This document shows, piece by piece, positions 20,165-27,697 of a stretch of 35,151 nt of DNA (positions within the stretch are counted from its first letter, which is position 1; each line of letters begins with the position of its first letter). A program made the translations under genes and the position numbers. The DNA is from Actinomycetes bacterium (GTDB taxonomy: Bacteria; Actinomycetota; Actinomycetes; JACCUZ01). The DNA is taken from positions 1-35,151 of the forward strand of contig DATHAP010000063.1 in the NCBI GenBank assembly GCA_035489715.1, written 5' to 3'. Under the pieces are notes generated by a model, which saw nothing but the letters and a program-made list of their open reading frames with translations, did no database searches and was not told where the DNA came from.

Positions 20165-20647
20165 GTGCCGAAACCGACCCTGCGCGCCGGGCGCGTCGTC
20201 CTCGTGCCGCAGACCATGGAGCAGGCCCGTGCACTGCTCGAGGGCCGCGACCCAGGGCTCGACCTCGCGCCGGGCTACCCGCACGCCGACACCGCCGACG
20301 GGCTGCGGATGTGGGTGGAGCACGGCGGGCCGGACTGGTCCGAGGGCGGCGGCTGGTTCGTCACGCTGGCCGACGACGGCCGGGTGGTCGGCGACTGCGG
20401 CACGGCCGGCCCGCCGGACGACGAGGGACGGCAGGAGATCGGCTACGGGCTGGCCGCGCCGTTCCGCGGGCAGGGGCTCGGCACCGAGGCGGTGCGGGTG
20501 ATGGCCGACTGGCTGGCCGGGCTGCCCGAGGTGCGGGCCCTGACCGCCGACGTCGAGGTCGGCAACGACGCGTCCCGGCGGCTGCTGGAGCGGCTCGGCT
20601 TCCGCCTGGTCGACGAGCGCGACGGCCACTGGCAGCTCATCCGCTGA
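20165..20647 (+). CDS. GNAT family N-acetyltransferase
   Basis: About 160 residues. The fold follows the GNAT order: an N-terminal strand RAGRVVLVPQT, a central DDGRVVGDCG strand, the acetyl-CoA binding motif A at APFRGQGLGTEAV (about residues 99-111, with RGQGLG as the pyrophosphate loop), and motif B VEVGNDASRRLLERLGFR (read in parts). It is closest in look to the RimJ/RimL-type subgroup. Acceptor substrate unknown. The GTG at 20165 is chosen because it lies 7 bases after a -10 hexamer; a GTG at 20156 would add three residues. The 3' end overlaps the convergent hydrolase gene by 11 bases. Confidence 0.87.
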   Translation: MPKPTLRAGRVVLVPQTMEQARALLEGRDPGLDLAPGYPHADTADGLRMWVEHGGPDWSEGGGWFVTLADDGRVVGDCGTAGPPDDEGRQEIGYGLAAPFRGQGLGTEAVRVMADWLAGLPEVRALTADVEVGNDASRRLLERLGFRLVDERDGHWQLIR

Positions 20648-21455
20648 CCCGCTTCACGGCCGCGAGCACGGTCGGCCAGGCCACCGAGAGCGGGTCGATC
20701 AGCTCGAAGTGCCCGACCCCCTCGAGCTCGTGCAGCATCGCGTCGTCGCCGGCCTTGGCCGCCCTCAGGGCGTACGTCCGGCTGCACCCGACCGGCACCG
20801 TGGGGTCGGCCGCGCCGTGCACCAGGGCGGTCCGGACGCCCGACGGCAGCCGCTGCGCGGGACTGGCCTCGGCGTAGCGCTCCGGCACCGCCGCCGGACC
20901 GCCCCCGAGCAGCGCCCGCGCCGCGTGGTCGCCGAGACCGCGCTGCTCGACGTCGACCAGGTCCGCCATGCCGGCGAGCATCACGACGCCGGCCAGCGGC
21001 ACCGGCGTCGGCCGGTGCCACGGCGACGTGCCGGGCAGCCGGTGCCGGCTGGCCGCCCACAGCGCCAGGTGACCGCCCGCAGAGTGCCCGACCAGCACCG
21101 GCGACACGTCCGCCGACACCCGGCCGGGCGCCGCCGCGGCGACCAGCCGCGGCACGTGGTCGGCCACCGTGGCCAGGTCGTCGAACGTGCCGGGCCAGCC
21201 ACCCCCGGGCATCCCCGCCCGGTGGTACTCCACGGTCGCCACGACGAAGCCGGCGTCGGCCAGCCCCTCGCTCTGCGGTCCGGCGTGCGCGCGGTCCCAC
21301 GCGGCGGACCAGAAGCCGCCGTGCACGACGACGAGCAGCGGCGCCGGGTCGCTGCCGGGTGGCAGCCGCACGTCGGCCAGGTGGTCGGGCCGTGGGCCGT
21401 AGTCGACCGTCAGGTCCGGCGGGCGCGCGGCTCGGGACAGGACGTCCTGGGTCAC
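20637..21455 (-). CDS. Alpha/beta hydrolase, kynurenine formamidase-like
   Basis: 272 residues, no signal peptide. The oxyanion segment VVVHGGFW (42-49) has the HGGxW pattern common in kynurenine formamidases and related esterases. The nucleophile S125 lies in GHSAGG, the acid is probably D217 (HGAADPTVP) and the base H249 (GVGHFE). All three are in place, so the enzyme should be active; an ester or formamide substrate is likely but not fixed. The GTG at 21455 overlaps the SDR stop by 4 bases, making a two-gene unit. Confidence 0.85.
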   Translation of the reverse strand: MTQDVLSRAARPPDLTVDYGPRPDHLADVRLPPGSDPAPLLVVVHGGFWSAAWDRAHAGPQSEGLADAGFVVATVEYHRAGMPGGGWPGTFDDLATVADHVPRLVAAAAPGRVSADVSPVLVGHSAGGHLALWAASRHRLPGTSPWHRPTPVPLAGVVMLAGMADLVDVEQRGLGDHAARALLGGGPAAVPERYAEASPAQRLPSGVRTALVHGAADPTVPVGCSRTYALRAAKAGDDAMLHELEGVGHFELIDPLSVAWPTVLAAVKRVSG

Positions 21456-22240
21456 CCCTGCACCGCGCCGCCGTCGACGTTGAGCCCCTGACCGCTGACG
21501 CCGCCGTTGACCACGCAGAACCACACGGCGTCGACCACCTCGTCGACGGTGATGAGCCGGCCGATGGGCTGCTTGCGCTCGAGGATCCTCCGGGCCTCCT
21601 CGGGGGTGCGGCCGGTCTGGGCGACGATCGTCGCCACCGACCCGTCGGTCATCGCCGTGTCGACGTAGGCCGGGCAGACGGCGTTGGCGGTGACACCGGT
21701 GCGCGCGAGCTCGGCGGCCACCGAGCGGACCAGGCCGAGCACGCCGTGCTTGGCCGCCGTGTAGCCCGCGATGTAGGGCTCGCCGCGCTTGGCGGCCACC
21801 GACGCCACCACGACGAGCCGGCCCCACCCGGCGTCGACCATGCCGGGCACCACGCGACGTACGCACCGGAACGGCGCCGTCAGGTTGAGGGCAAGCTGGC
21901 GCTCCCACACGTCGTCGGGGAACCGGGCGATCGGCGCGGACAGCCCCTCGCCGGCGTTGGCGACCAGCACCGAGGGCGGGCCCCACGCCTGCTCGACCTC
22001 GTCCACCAGCCGGTCCGGCGCCGCCGGGTCGAGGAGGTCGGCGGTCAGCACCAGCGTCTCGCCGGCGCAGAGGTCGGCGGTCACGCGCAGCTCGTCCTCG
22101 CTGCGCGCGGTGAGGGCGACCCGGTAGCCCTCGCGCGACAGGCGGACGGCGACGCCGCGACCGATGCCCCGGCCGGCGCCGGTGACGAGCGCGACCCGGC
22201 GGTCTCCGATGGCGGGCGAGGCGTCGGCGGACGTCGGCAT
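21452..22240 (-). CDS. Short-chain dehydrogenase/reductase
   Basis: 262 residues, classical SDR size. The nucleotide-binding motif TGAGRGIGRG (20-29), the NAG motif (VLVANAGEG), the serine in VVVASVAAK and the YTAAK catalytic pair are present. The C-terminal GGVSGQGLNVDGG is the usual SDR end. The sequence after the Rossmann motif (TARSEDE) suggests NADP(H), as in FabG-like 3-oxoacyl reductases. The ATG at 22240 lies 6 bases after a weak CATACT. It is coupled to the downstream hydrolase and divergent from the DUF4177 gene. Confidence 0.9.
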   Translation of the reverse strand: MPTSADASPAIGDRRVALVTGAGRGIGRGVAVRLSREGYRVALTARSEDELRVTADLCAGETLVLTADLLDPAAPDRLVDEVEQAWGPPSVLVANAGEGLSAPIARFPDDVWERQLALNLTAPFRCVRRVVPGMVDAGWGRLVVVASVAAKRGEPYIAGYTAAKHGVLGLVRSVAAELARTGVTANAVCPAYVDTAMTDGSVATIVAQTGRTPEEARRILERKQPIGRLITVDEVVDAVWFCVVNGGVSGQGLNVDGGAVQG

Positions 22241-22272
22241 CCGCGCAGTATGGCCCCTGACCGACCGCCCAC

Positions 22273-22278
22273 TAGGGT
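22273..22278 (+). promoter_or_regulatory. -10 element for leaderless DUF4177-RidA transcript
   Basis: TAGGGT is followed by 6 bases and the ATG at 22285. It is among the clearest examples in the window of the leaderless pattern. Confidence 0.55.
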
Positions 22279-22284
22279 CCCTGC

Positions 22285-22443
22285 ATGACGAAGTGGGAGT
22301 ACGCCACCGTGCCGCTGCTGGTGCACGCGACGAAGCAGATCCTCGACACGTGGGGCGCGGACGGCTGGGAGCTCGTGCAGGTCGTGCCCGGGCCCGGCGG
22401 CGGCGAGCAGGTCGTGGCCTACCTGAAGCGGGAGAAGCCGTGA
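22285..22443 (+). CDS. DUF4177-type small protein
   Basis: A 52-residue protein beginning MTKWEYATVPLLVHATKQIL and containing GADGWELVQVVPG, the pattern of the DUF4177 family (W-E-Y start, GWELV core). M. tuberculosis has a similar small gene, Rv3678A, in the same place before the RidA gene. A -10 hexamer sits 6 bases before the ATG, and the stop overlaps the RidA start (GTGA). Function is unknown; the tight coupling suggests it is made with RidA. Confidence 0.82.
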   Translation: MTKWEYATVPLLVHATKQILDTWGADGWELVQVVPGPGGGEQVVAYLKREKP

Positions 22444-22901
22444 GCACCCCCGAGGAGCGCATCGCCGAGCTGGGTCTGACCCTGCCGTCGGACTCACCGC
22501 CCCTGGCGGCGTACGTCCCGGCCGTCCGCACCGGCGACCTGGTGTTCACCGCCGGTCAGCTGCCCCGCCGCGACGGCGAGCTGGTCGCGACCGGCAAGGT
22601 CGGCGCGGAGGTGACGCCGGAGGTCGCGGCCGAGGCTGCAGCGGCGTGCGCGCTCAACGCGCTGGCCGCCATCAGGGGCGAGGTCGGTGACCTCTCGGCC
22701 GTACGTCGCGTCGTCAAGGTGGTCGTCTTCGTCGCGAGCGCGCCCGGCTTCACCGGCCAGCCCGGTGTGGCCAACGGGGCGAGCGAGCTGCTCGGCAAGG
22801 TGTTCGGCGACGCCGGGGTCCACGCCCGCAGCGCGGTCGGTGTCGCGGTGCTACCGCTCGACGTCCCCGTCGAGGTCGAGCTGGTCGTCGAGGTCGGTTA
22901 G
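22440..22901 (+). CDS. RidA family protein
   Basis: 153 residues of the YjgF/YER057c/UK114 (RidA) family, which in its best studied members deaminates reactive enamines and imines from amino acid metabolism. The start STPEERIAELGLTLPSD, then VRTGDLVFTAGQLPR and the Ala-rich helix, match the Rv3678c type. The last part GVAVLPLDVPVEVELVVEV is the usual final strand. Translationally coupled to the DUF4177 gene. Its last 51 bases overlap the convergent MerR gene. Whether it has deaminase activity cannot be read here. Confidence 0.88.
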   Translation: MSTPEERIAELGLTLPSDSPPLAAYVPAVRTGDLVFTAGQLPRRDGELVATGKVGAEVTPEVAAEAAAACALNALAAIRGEVGDLSAVRRVVKVVVFVASAPGFTGQPGVANGASELLGKVFGDAGVHARSAVGVAVLPLDVPVEVELVVEVG

Positions 22902-23555
22902 CCCGGGCTGCCGGCGGGCGGCCTGCAGGAAGGCGATCTCGTACGCCGTCGCGCTGAGCTGGACGGCGACCCGGGCCAGGTCGGTCATCCGCTCCTCGCG
23001 ACTCTCGATGCCCGGGTCGAGCTGGGCGTCGAGGTGCTCGCGCAGCTTGGCGCCGAGCCCGGCAGCCGTCCGGGCCGCCTCGAGCTGCAGCGCGGTCACC
23101 ACGTCCAGCGAGACGCCCTGGGTCGCCAGCATCCGGCCGACACCGACGAGCACCGTGTGGCTGACCAGGTGCCCGTCGCCGTCGCGCCAGGCGAGGCCGG
23201 TCTCGGTCAGGTCCTCGGGCAGGTCGGGCAGCAGGGCCTGGATCCGCTCCTCGGGGATCGGCACGGTCGTCGTGATGTCGGAGCTGCCCTCACGGAACCG
23301 GCGGCGCCGGTCGGCCACGATGGCGCTGTAGTCGCCCGGCGACTCGATGAGCCGTTTGACGGCGGCCAGGGTGAAGCCCTCGCGCTGCAGCGAGCCGATC
23401 AGCATCAGCCGCGCCAGGTGGGCCCCGTTGTAGTGCGCGACCCGGCCGCGGATCTCGGGCCCGAAGAGCAGGCCCCTCGACTGGTAGGAGCGGATGTTGC
23501 GGGCCGTCAGCCCGGACCGCTCCGCCAGCTCGGCGATGGTCATCGTCTCGGCCAC
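22851..23555 (-). CDS. MerR family transcriptional regulator
   Basis: 234 residues. The N-terminal winged helix MTIAELAERSGLTARNIRSY (5-24) and the wing RGLLFGPEIRGRVAHYNGAH are typical of MerR proteins. The effector-binding part (about 85-220) is helical with no clear metal cysteines, so it is not a metal-type MerR and its inducer is unknown. A good ribosome binding site (GGGGAG) precedes the GTG at 23555. Its tail overlaps the end of the RidA gene. It is divergent from the Nudix gene with about 80 bases between them and may regulate it. Confidence 0.88.
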   Translation of the reverse strand: MAETMTIAELAERSGLTARNIRSYQSRGLLFGPEIRGRVAHYNGAHLARLMLIGSLQREGFTLAAVKRLIESPGDYSAIVADRRRRFREGSSDITTTVPIPEERIQALLPDLPEDLTETGLAWRDGDGHLVSHTVLVGVGRMLATQGVSLDVVTALQLEAARTAAGLGAKLREHLDAQLDPGIESREERMTDLARVAVQLSATAYEIAFLQAARRQPGLTDLDDQLDLDGDVER

Positions 23556-23622
23556 GCGACTCCCCTCGGCGTTCCCCCTGGCAGCGACCGTCCGACCGTA
23601 CCGGCGGCGTGGGACGGGCCCG

Positions 23623-23628
23623 TACCAT
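23623..23628 (+). promoter_or_regulatory. -10 element for leaderless Nudix-MBL transcript
   Basis: TACCAT lies 6 bases before the GTG at 23635. The spacing favours that start over the GTG at 23638. Confidence 0.45.
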
Positions 23629-23634
23629 CACCGG

Positions 23635-24477
23635 GTGGTGGATGCCCCCGACGCAGTGCCCGGGCCGCTGCGCGAACGGGCCCTGGCCTACCTGGCCGGC
23701 CCGCGCGAGACGGTGGCACCGCGGCACGCCGCCACGGTCATCCTGCTGCGTGATACCCCGGGGGGTCTGCAGGTCTACCTCCTGCGGCGCACCGGATCGA
23801 TGGCGTTCGCGGCGGGCATGCATGTCTTCCCCGGCGGGTCGGTCGACTCCCGCGACGGGGACGCCTCGCCGGCCTGGGCGGGGGCGGCGCCCGACGAGTG
23901 GGCCCGGTGGCTCGGCTGCGACGAGCCGCTCGCCCGGGCCCTGGTCTGCGCGGCGGTGCGCGAGACCTTCGAGGAGTCGGGCGTGCTGCTGGCCGGCCCG
24001 TCGACCGGCCCGTCGACCGGCCCGTCGACCGGCTCGGTGGTCGGCGACACCACGGCGGAGGAGTGGGAGCGCGACCGCCTCGCCCTGCTGGACCGCTCGC
24101 TGTCGATGTCCGGGCTGCTGGAGCGGCGTGGGCTGGTGCTGCGCAGCGACCTGCTCGCGCCCTTCGCGCACTGGATCACCCCCGAGTTCGAGCCGCGGCG
24201 CTTCGACACCCGCTTCTTCGCCGCCGCGCTGCCGGCCGGGCAGCGCGCGCGCGACATCAGCGGCGAGGCCGACCACGCGACCTGGGTCGGCGTGGCGGCA
24301 GCGGTGCGGGCCCACGAGGCCGGGGAGATGGCGATGCTGCCGCCGACGATCGAGGCGCTGCGCGACCTGGCGGCCTACCCCGACGTGGCCGCTGCCCTGG
24401 CGGCGCCCCGGCGGCTGCGGCCGATCCTCCCGCGGCTGGTCGAGACCGACGGCGCGCTGCGGCTGGTGGTCGAGTGA
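23635..24477 (+). CDS. Nudix hydrolase (NUDT7/19-like)
   Basis: 280 residues. A Nudix core begins at HAATVILLRDTPGG and shows VFPGGSVD, then a long insertion before VRETFEESGVLL, the REUXEEXGU part of the Nudix box. This spread-out box is typical of NUDT7/NUDT19 CoA-type hydrolases and their bacterial relatives. A Gly-Pro-Ser-Thr run encoded by three perfect 12-bp repeats (23995-24030) follows the box and looks like a flexible loop. The stop overlaps the MBL-fold gene start (GTGA), so they are an operon. Substrate uncertain. Confidence 0.82.
   Translation: MVDAPDAVPGPLRERALAYLAGPRETVAPRHAATVILLRDTPGGLQVYLLRRTGSMAFAAGMHVFPGGSVDSRDGDASPAWAGAAPDEWARWLGCDEPLARALVCAAVRETFEESGVLLAGPSTGPSTGPSTGSVVGDTTAEEWERDRLALLDRSLSMSGLLERRGLVLRSDLLAPFAHWITPEFEPRRFDTRFFAAALPAGQRARDISGEADHATWVGVAAAVRAHEAGEMAMLPPTIEALRDLAAYPDVAAALAAPRRLRPILPRLVETDGALRLVVE
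23995..24030 (+). repeat. Three perfect 12-bp tandem repeats inside the Nudix gene
   Basis: GGCCCGTCGACC is repeated three times without change and encodes GPST repeats. Length changes would stay in frame. Confidence 0.9.
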
Positions 24478-25325
24478 CGGTCAGCGCCCCGGGCCCGGAG
24501 CCGATGCCGCTGCCCGGCTGGTGCATGCTGGTCCGGGCCGACAACCCGGGTCCGATGACCCTCGACGGCACCAACACCTACGTCCTGCGCCTCGACGCTG
24601 GTCGGGTCGTCGTCGTGGACCCGGGCCCGCCGGACGAGGAGCACCTGCACGCTGTTGCCAGTGTGGCCGGCCAGGGCGAGGTGGCGCTCGTCCTGCTCAC
24701 CCACGGCCACCCCGACCACGCCGAGGGCGCCCCGCGGTTCCACGAGCTGACCGGTGCGCCGGTGCGGGCGCTCGACCCGGCGCACTGCATCGCGACCGAC
24801 GAGCCGCTGGTGGCTGGGCCGGTCGAGTGGGACGGGGCCGGCGCGGCGGCGGGCTCGGCGGCGGACGGGTCGGGCGGCGTTGGCGCGGAGGGGCTGGCGG
24901 TCGAGGTACTGCTCACGCCCGGCCACACGTCGGACTCGGTCTGCTTCGTCGTCGAGTCGGCCGGGCGCCGGGCGGTGCTCACCGGCGACACCGTGCTCGG
25001 GCGGGGCACCACGGTGGTCGCCCACCCGGACGGGTCGCTGGCGCCGTACCTCGACTCGCTGCGCCAGGTCGCCGCGCTCGGACCGGTCACCCTGCTGCCG
25101 GGGCACGGGCCGGTGCGCCCCGACGCGGCCGCGCTGGCCGGCGAGTACCTCACCCACCGAGAGGCGCGTCTGGTCCAGGTGCGTCGGGCGGTGGCCGACG
25201 GGGCGACGACGGCCCCCGAGGTGGTGCGGCTGGTCTACGCCGACGTGGACGAGGCCCTGTGGCCGGCCGCCGAGCTCTCGGTGCGGGCCCAGCTCGACTA
25301 CCTCGCCGCGGAGAGCGGGGCCTGA
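24474..25325 (+). CDS. MBL-fold metallo-hydrolase (Rv3677c-like)
   Basis: 283 residues. The metal motif THGHPDHAEG (76-85, H77, H79, D81, H82), the PGHTSDS histidine and LTGDTVLGRG with its bridging aspartate are in order. The C-terminal LPGHGP supplies the last histidine, then a helical LACTB2-type tail. The family resembles LACTB2/Rv3677c, a putative nuclease or hydrolase. A Gly/Ala/Ser-rich insertion (about 122-140) precedes the second strand set. Coupled to the Nudix gene upstream. Confidence 0.88.
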   Translation: MTVSAPGPEPMPLPGWCMLVRADNPGPMTLDGTNTYVLRLDAGRVVVVDPGPPDEEHLHAVASVAGQGEVALVLLTHGHPDHAEGAPRFHELTGAPVRALDPAHCIATDEPLVAGPVEWDGAGAAAGSAADGSGGVGAEGLAVEVLLTPGHTSDSVCFVVESAGRRAVLTGDTVLGRGTTVVAHPDGSLAPYLDSLRQVAALGPVTLLPGHGPVRPDAAALAGEYLTHREARLVQVRRAVADGATTAPEVVRLVYADVDEALWPAAELSVRAQLDYLAAESGA

Positions 25326-25330
25326 CCGCT

Positions 25331-25370
25331 CAGCCGATGCACGGTCCGCCCAGCCGATGCCCCGTCCGCC
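25331..25370. repeat. 20-bp tandem direct repeat
   Basis: CAGCCGATGCACGGTCCGCC is followed directly by CAGCCGATGCCCCGTCCGCC, two mismatches in 20. It lies in the convergent gap, just before palindrome copy B. Confidence 0.85.
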
Positions 25371-25374
25371 CTGG

Positions 25375-25450
25375 TGATCGTTTGCGACACCGGGAGGCCC
25401 GACACGCCGACACCGCGGCGTGTCGCGCCAGATCGCGTCGCAGACGATCA
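25375..25450. repeat. Nested double-palindrome repeat, copy B
   Basis: The outer arms TGATCGTTTGCGAC (25375-25388) and GTCGCAGACGATCA (25437-25450) match with one mismatch. The inner arms CGACACGCCG (25400-25409) and CGGCGTGTCG (25416-25425) match perfectly around a 6-base loop. Spacers are 11 bases on each side, as in copy A, but differ in sequence from copy A. It lies between the convergent MBL-fold and crp genes. Confidence 0.85.
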
Positions 25451-25467
25451 GGCAGGAGGACTGGCCG

Positions 25468-26178
25468 TCAGCCGGCGCGGCGGGTCAGGCGGTCCAGGTC
25501 GAGGATCACCACGGCGCGGCCGTCGAGCCGCAGGAAGCCGCGAGAGGCGAAGTCGGCCAGCGCCTTGTTGACGGTCTCGCGCGATGCGCCGACCAGCTGG
25601 GCCAGCTCCTCCTGGGTGAGGTCGTGGGTGACCCGCAGCCCGTCCTCGGTCTCGACCCCGAAGCGCTGGGCCAGGTCGAGCAGGGCCTTGGCCACCCGGC
25701 CCGGAACGTCGCTGAAGATCAGGTCGGCCATCGCCTCGTTGGTGCGCCGCAGCCGGCGGGCCAGCGCGGCCAGCAGCCGGCCGGCGACCTCGGGTCGCTG
25801 GCTGAGCAGCGGGTCGAGCGCGTCGTTGCCGAGGCCGGACAGTGTCGTCGCGGTCACGGCGGTCGCCGTGGCGGTGCGCGGCCCGGGGTCGAAGAGCGAC
25901 AGCTCGCCGAACATCTCCCCGGGCCCGAGGACCGCGAGCAGGTTCTCGCGCCCGTCGGCGGCGGTGCGGCCGAGCTTCACCTTGCCGGTCGTGACGATGT
26001 AGAGCCGGTCACCGCGGTCGCCCTCGGCGAAGAGGGTCTCGCCGCGGCCCAGCTTGACCACGTCCATCCGGCGCTGAAGGGCGTCCTGGGCCTCGGGGTC
26101 GAGGGCGGCGAAGAGGGGCGAGCCGCCGAGCGGTCCCGCTGCCCCGGCTGGCGCGCCCTGGCCCTGCTGCTCGTCCAC
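25468..26178 (-). CDS. crp: Crp/Fnr family cAMP-responsive regulator
   Basis: 236 residues. The N-terminal cyclic-nucleotide domain has the phosphate-binding cassette FGELSLFDPGPRTATATAV (about 90-108), where E and R contact cAMP in Crp. The winged helix TQEELAQLVGASRETVNKAL (about 187-206) contains the RETVNK recognition helix of actinobacterial Crp. Position next to nth and MBL-fold genes matches Rv3676. The GTG at 26178 has AGAGGA 5 bases upstream. It lies 80 bases downstream of the rsiG-like gene in the same direction, so the two may share a transcript. Confidence 0.92.
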   Translation of the reverse strand: MDEQQGQGAPAGAAGPLGGSPLFAALDPEAQDALQRRMDVVKLGRGETLFAEGDRGDRLYIVTTGKVKLGRTAADGRENLLAVLGPGEMFGELSLFDPGPRTATATAVTATTLSGLGNDALDPLLSQRPEVAGRLLAALARRLRRTNEAMADLIFSDVPGRVAKALLDLAQRFGVETEDGLRVTHDLTQEELAQLVGASRETVNKALADFASRGFLRLDGRAVVILDLDRLTRRAG

Positions 26179-26258
26179 GTGCGTCCTCTCACCAGCCCCC
26201 CTGCTCGACTTGGCTTCAGTCTGCCGCACCGGCCGGCGGGGTGCCGAGAGAGGAGGCG

Positions 26259-26789
26259 TCAGGCCACGCCTACCCCGGCGTCGGGCGGCAGGGGGAGCGC
26301 CCGCAGGGCCAGCGAGGGCTCTTCTCGGTAGCGCGCGATCAGCTCGCCGGTCGCGGCGTCCAGACGCTCGTGCAGGCCGCGCCGGTAGGCGGACAACTCG
26401 TGCTCGGCGTCGGCCAGCCGGCTTGCTACCTCGGCGCACCCCTCGCGCTCCCAGAGAACGGCCAGGTCGGGCACCGGCGGCATCTCGACGTGCCCGTCAA
26501 GGGGCTGGACGGCGAGCCGTCGGCTGGCCCGCTGCTGGTCGGTGAGGACGGTGCGCAGCCGGCCGAGGGCGGTCTCGTCGTCGACTGCGAGGTCGAGCCG
26601 GGCCTGCACCAGGCGCCGCCAGTAGGAGACCCGGGCCTCCTCGGTGATCAGCTCCTGCCGGTAGGTGCGCAGCTCGTCGAGGGCCAGCGGCGCCAGCTCG
26701 GGGGCGCGCTGCGCGGGCCGGCGTGGGGGCTGGCCGCCGGCGGCGGTGCGCCGGCGGGCGCGCGGGTCGGCCGCATGGGTCGTGGTCAC
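26259..26789 (-). CDS. RsiG-like c-di-GMP-responsive anti-sigma factor
   Basis: 176 residues, no signal peptide, with a basic disordered N terminus (1-35) and two long charged helices likely to form an antiparallel coiled coil. The first helix carries E51-x3-S55-x2-R58-x3-Q62-x3-D66, exactly the E(X)3S(X)2R(X)3Q(X)3D motif described for Streptomyces RsiG. The second carries E129-x3-S133-x2-R136-x3-H140-x3-D144, with His at the Gln position. In Streptomyces, RsiG bound to c-di-GMP holds the sigma factor WhiG. GGAGGA lies 7 bases before the GTG at 26789. No WhiG-type sigma gene is in the window, so the target is inferred. Confidence 0.82.
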   Translation of the reverse strand: MTTTHAADPRARRRTAAGGQPPRRPAQRAPELAPLALDELRTYRQELITEEARVSYWRRLVQARLDLAVDDETALGRLRTVLTDQQRASRRLAVQPLDGHVEMPPVPDLAVLWEREGCAEVASRLADAEHELSAYRRGLHERLDAATGELIARYREEPSLALRALPLPPDAGVGVA

Positions 26790-26900
26790 GTCGTGGTCCT
26801 CCGTCCGGCGGCAGGGTGCCGGTAACGCTGGTCGAATCGTCGGCACCCGCCGCGTGCTTGACCCGGTGTCACCCGGACGCCGCACGGACTTGACCGCCTT

Positions 26901-26931
26901 TTGAGGAACCCGTCGGGGCGGACCGTAGGCT
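26901..26931 (+). promoter_or_regulatory. Leaderless nth promoter
   Basis: TTGAGG (26901-26906), a 19-base spacer and TAGGCT (26926-26931), then 7 bases to the nth GTG. Intergenic 26790-26938 also must carry the rsiG promoter on the other strand. Confidence 0.45.
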
Positions 26932-26938
26932 CTCCCGG

Positions 26939-27697
26939 GTGAGCAGGCGCGGCGGCACCCGGGGAGTGCCCAGAGCCAGCGACGTCTCGGACGAGACGTC
27001 GCTCGGCCGGACCCGGCGGGCCCGCCGGATCGCGAGGGTCCTGGCCGAGACCTACCCAGACGCGCACTGCGAGCTCGACTTCACGACCCCGCTGGAGCTG
27101 CTGGTCGCCACGATCCTGTCGGCGCAGAGCACCGACGCGCGCGTCAACATCGTCACGCCGAAGGTCTTCGCCCGCTACCCGACGGCCGCCGACTATGCCG
27201 CCGCCGACCGCGCCGAGCTGGAGGAGCTGATCCACTCGACCGGCTTCTTCCGGGCCAAGACCAACGCGCTGATCGGGCTGGGGCAGGCGCTGGTCGAGCG
27301 CTATGACGGCGAGGTGCCCGGCCGGCTCAAGGACCTGGTCACCCTGCCGGGAGTCGGGCGCAAGACGGCCAACGTCGTGCTGGGCAACGCGTTCGGCGTC
27401 CCGGGCATCACCGTCGACACGCACTTCGGCCGGCTGGCCCGGCGCTTCGCGTGGACCGAGCAGACCGACCCCGACAAGGTCGAGGCCGAGGTCGGCGTGC
27501 TGTTCCCGAAGAAGGACTGGACGATGCTCAGCCACTGGCTGATCTGGCACGGCCGCCGGTGCTGCCACGCCCGCAAGCCGGCCTGCGGCGCCTGCCCGGT
27601 GGCGGCACTGTGCCCGGCCTACGGCGAAGGGGAGGTCGACGCGGCCAAGGCGGCGAAGCTGCTCAAGAGCGAGGCACAGGTGGCGGTCTCGTCGTGA
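26939..27697 (+). CDS. nth: Endonuclease III
   Basis: 252 residues; DNA glycosylase/AP lyase for oxidised pyrimidines in base excision repair. The helix-hairpin-helix [13 protein letters not shown] (136-148) with catalytic lysine K142, catalytic aspartate D160 in TVDTHFGRL, and a 4Fe-4S loop C209-x6-C216-x2-C219-x5-C225 are all intact. A 25-residue basic N-terminal extension precedes the core. It begins the nth-TlpA-Nudix-marP operon, each gene overlapping the next by 4 bases. Confidence 0.96.
   Translation: MSRRGGTRGVPRASDVSDETSLGRTRRARRIARVLAETYPDAHCELDFTTPLELLVATILSAQSTDARVNIVTPKVFARYPTAADYAAADRAELEELIHSTGFFRAKTNALIGLGQALVERYDGEVPGRLKDLVTLPGVGRKTANVVLGNAFGVPGITVDTHFGRLARRFAWTEQTDPDKVEAEVGVLFPKKDWTMLSHWLIWHGRRCCHARKPACGACPVAALCPAYGEGEVDAAKAAKLLKSEAQVAVSS

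Noticed and set aside
22164-22439. N-terminal extension of the RidA protein
   Set aside because: The frame is open upstream, but it overlaps the DUF4177 gene and encodes low-complexity Arg/Ala sequence; the GTG at 22440 matches the family start.
26837-26861. WhiG/FliA-like promoter before the rsiG-like gene (TCAA, 13 bases, GCCGACGA on the minus strand)
   Set aside because: It would make a neat feedback loop, but the spacer is two bases short of the usual 15, and the -10 matches GCCGATAA at only six of eight positions. Too weak to claim.
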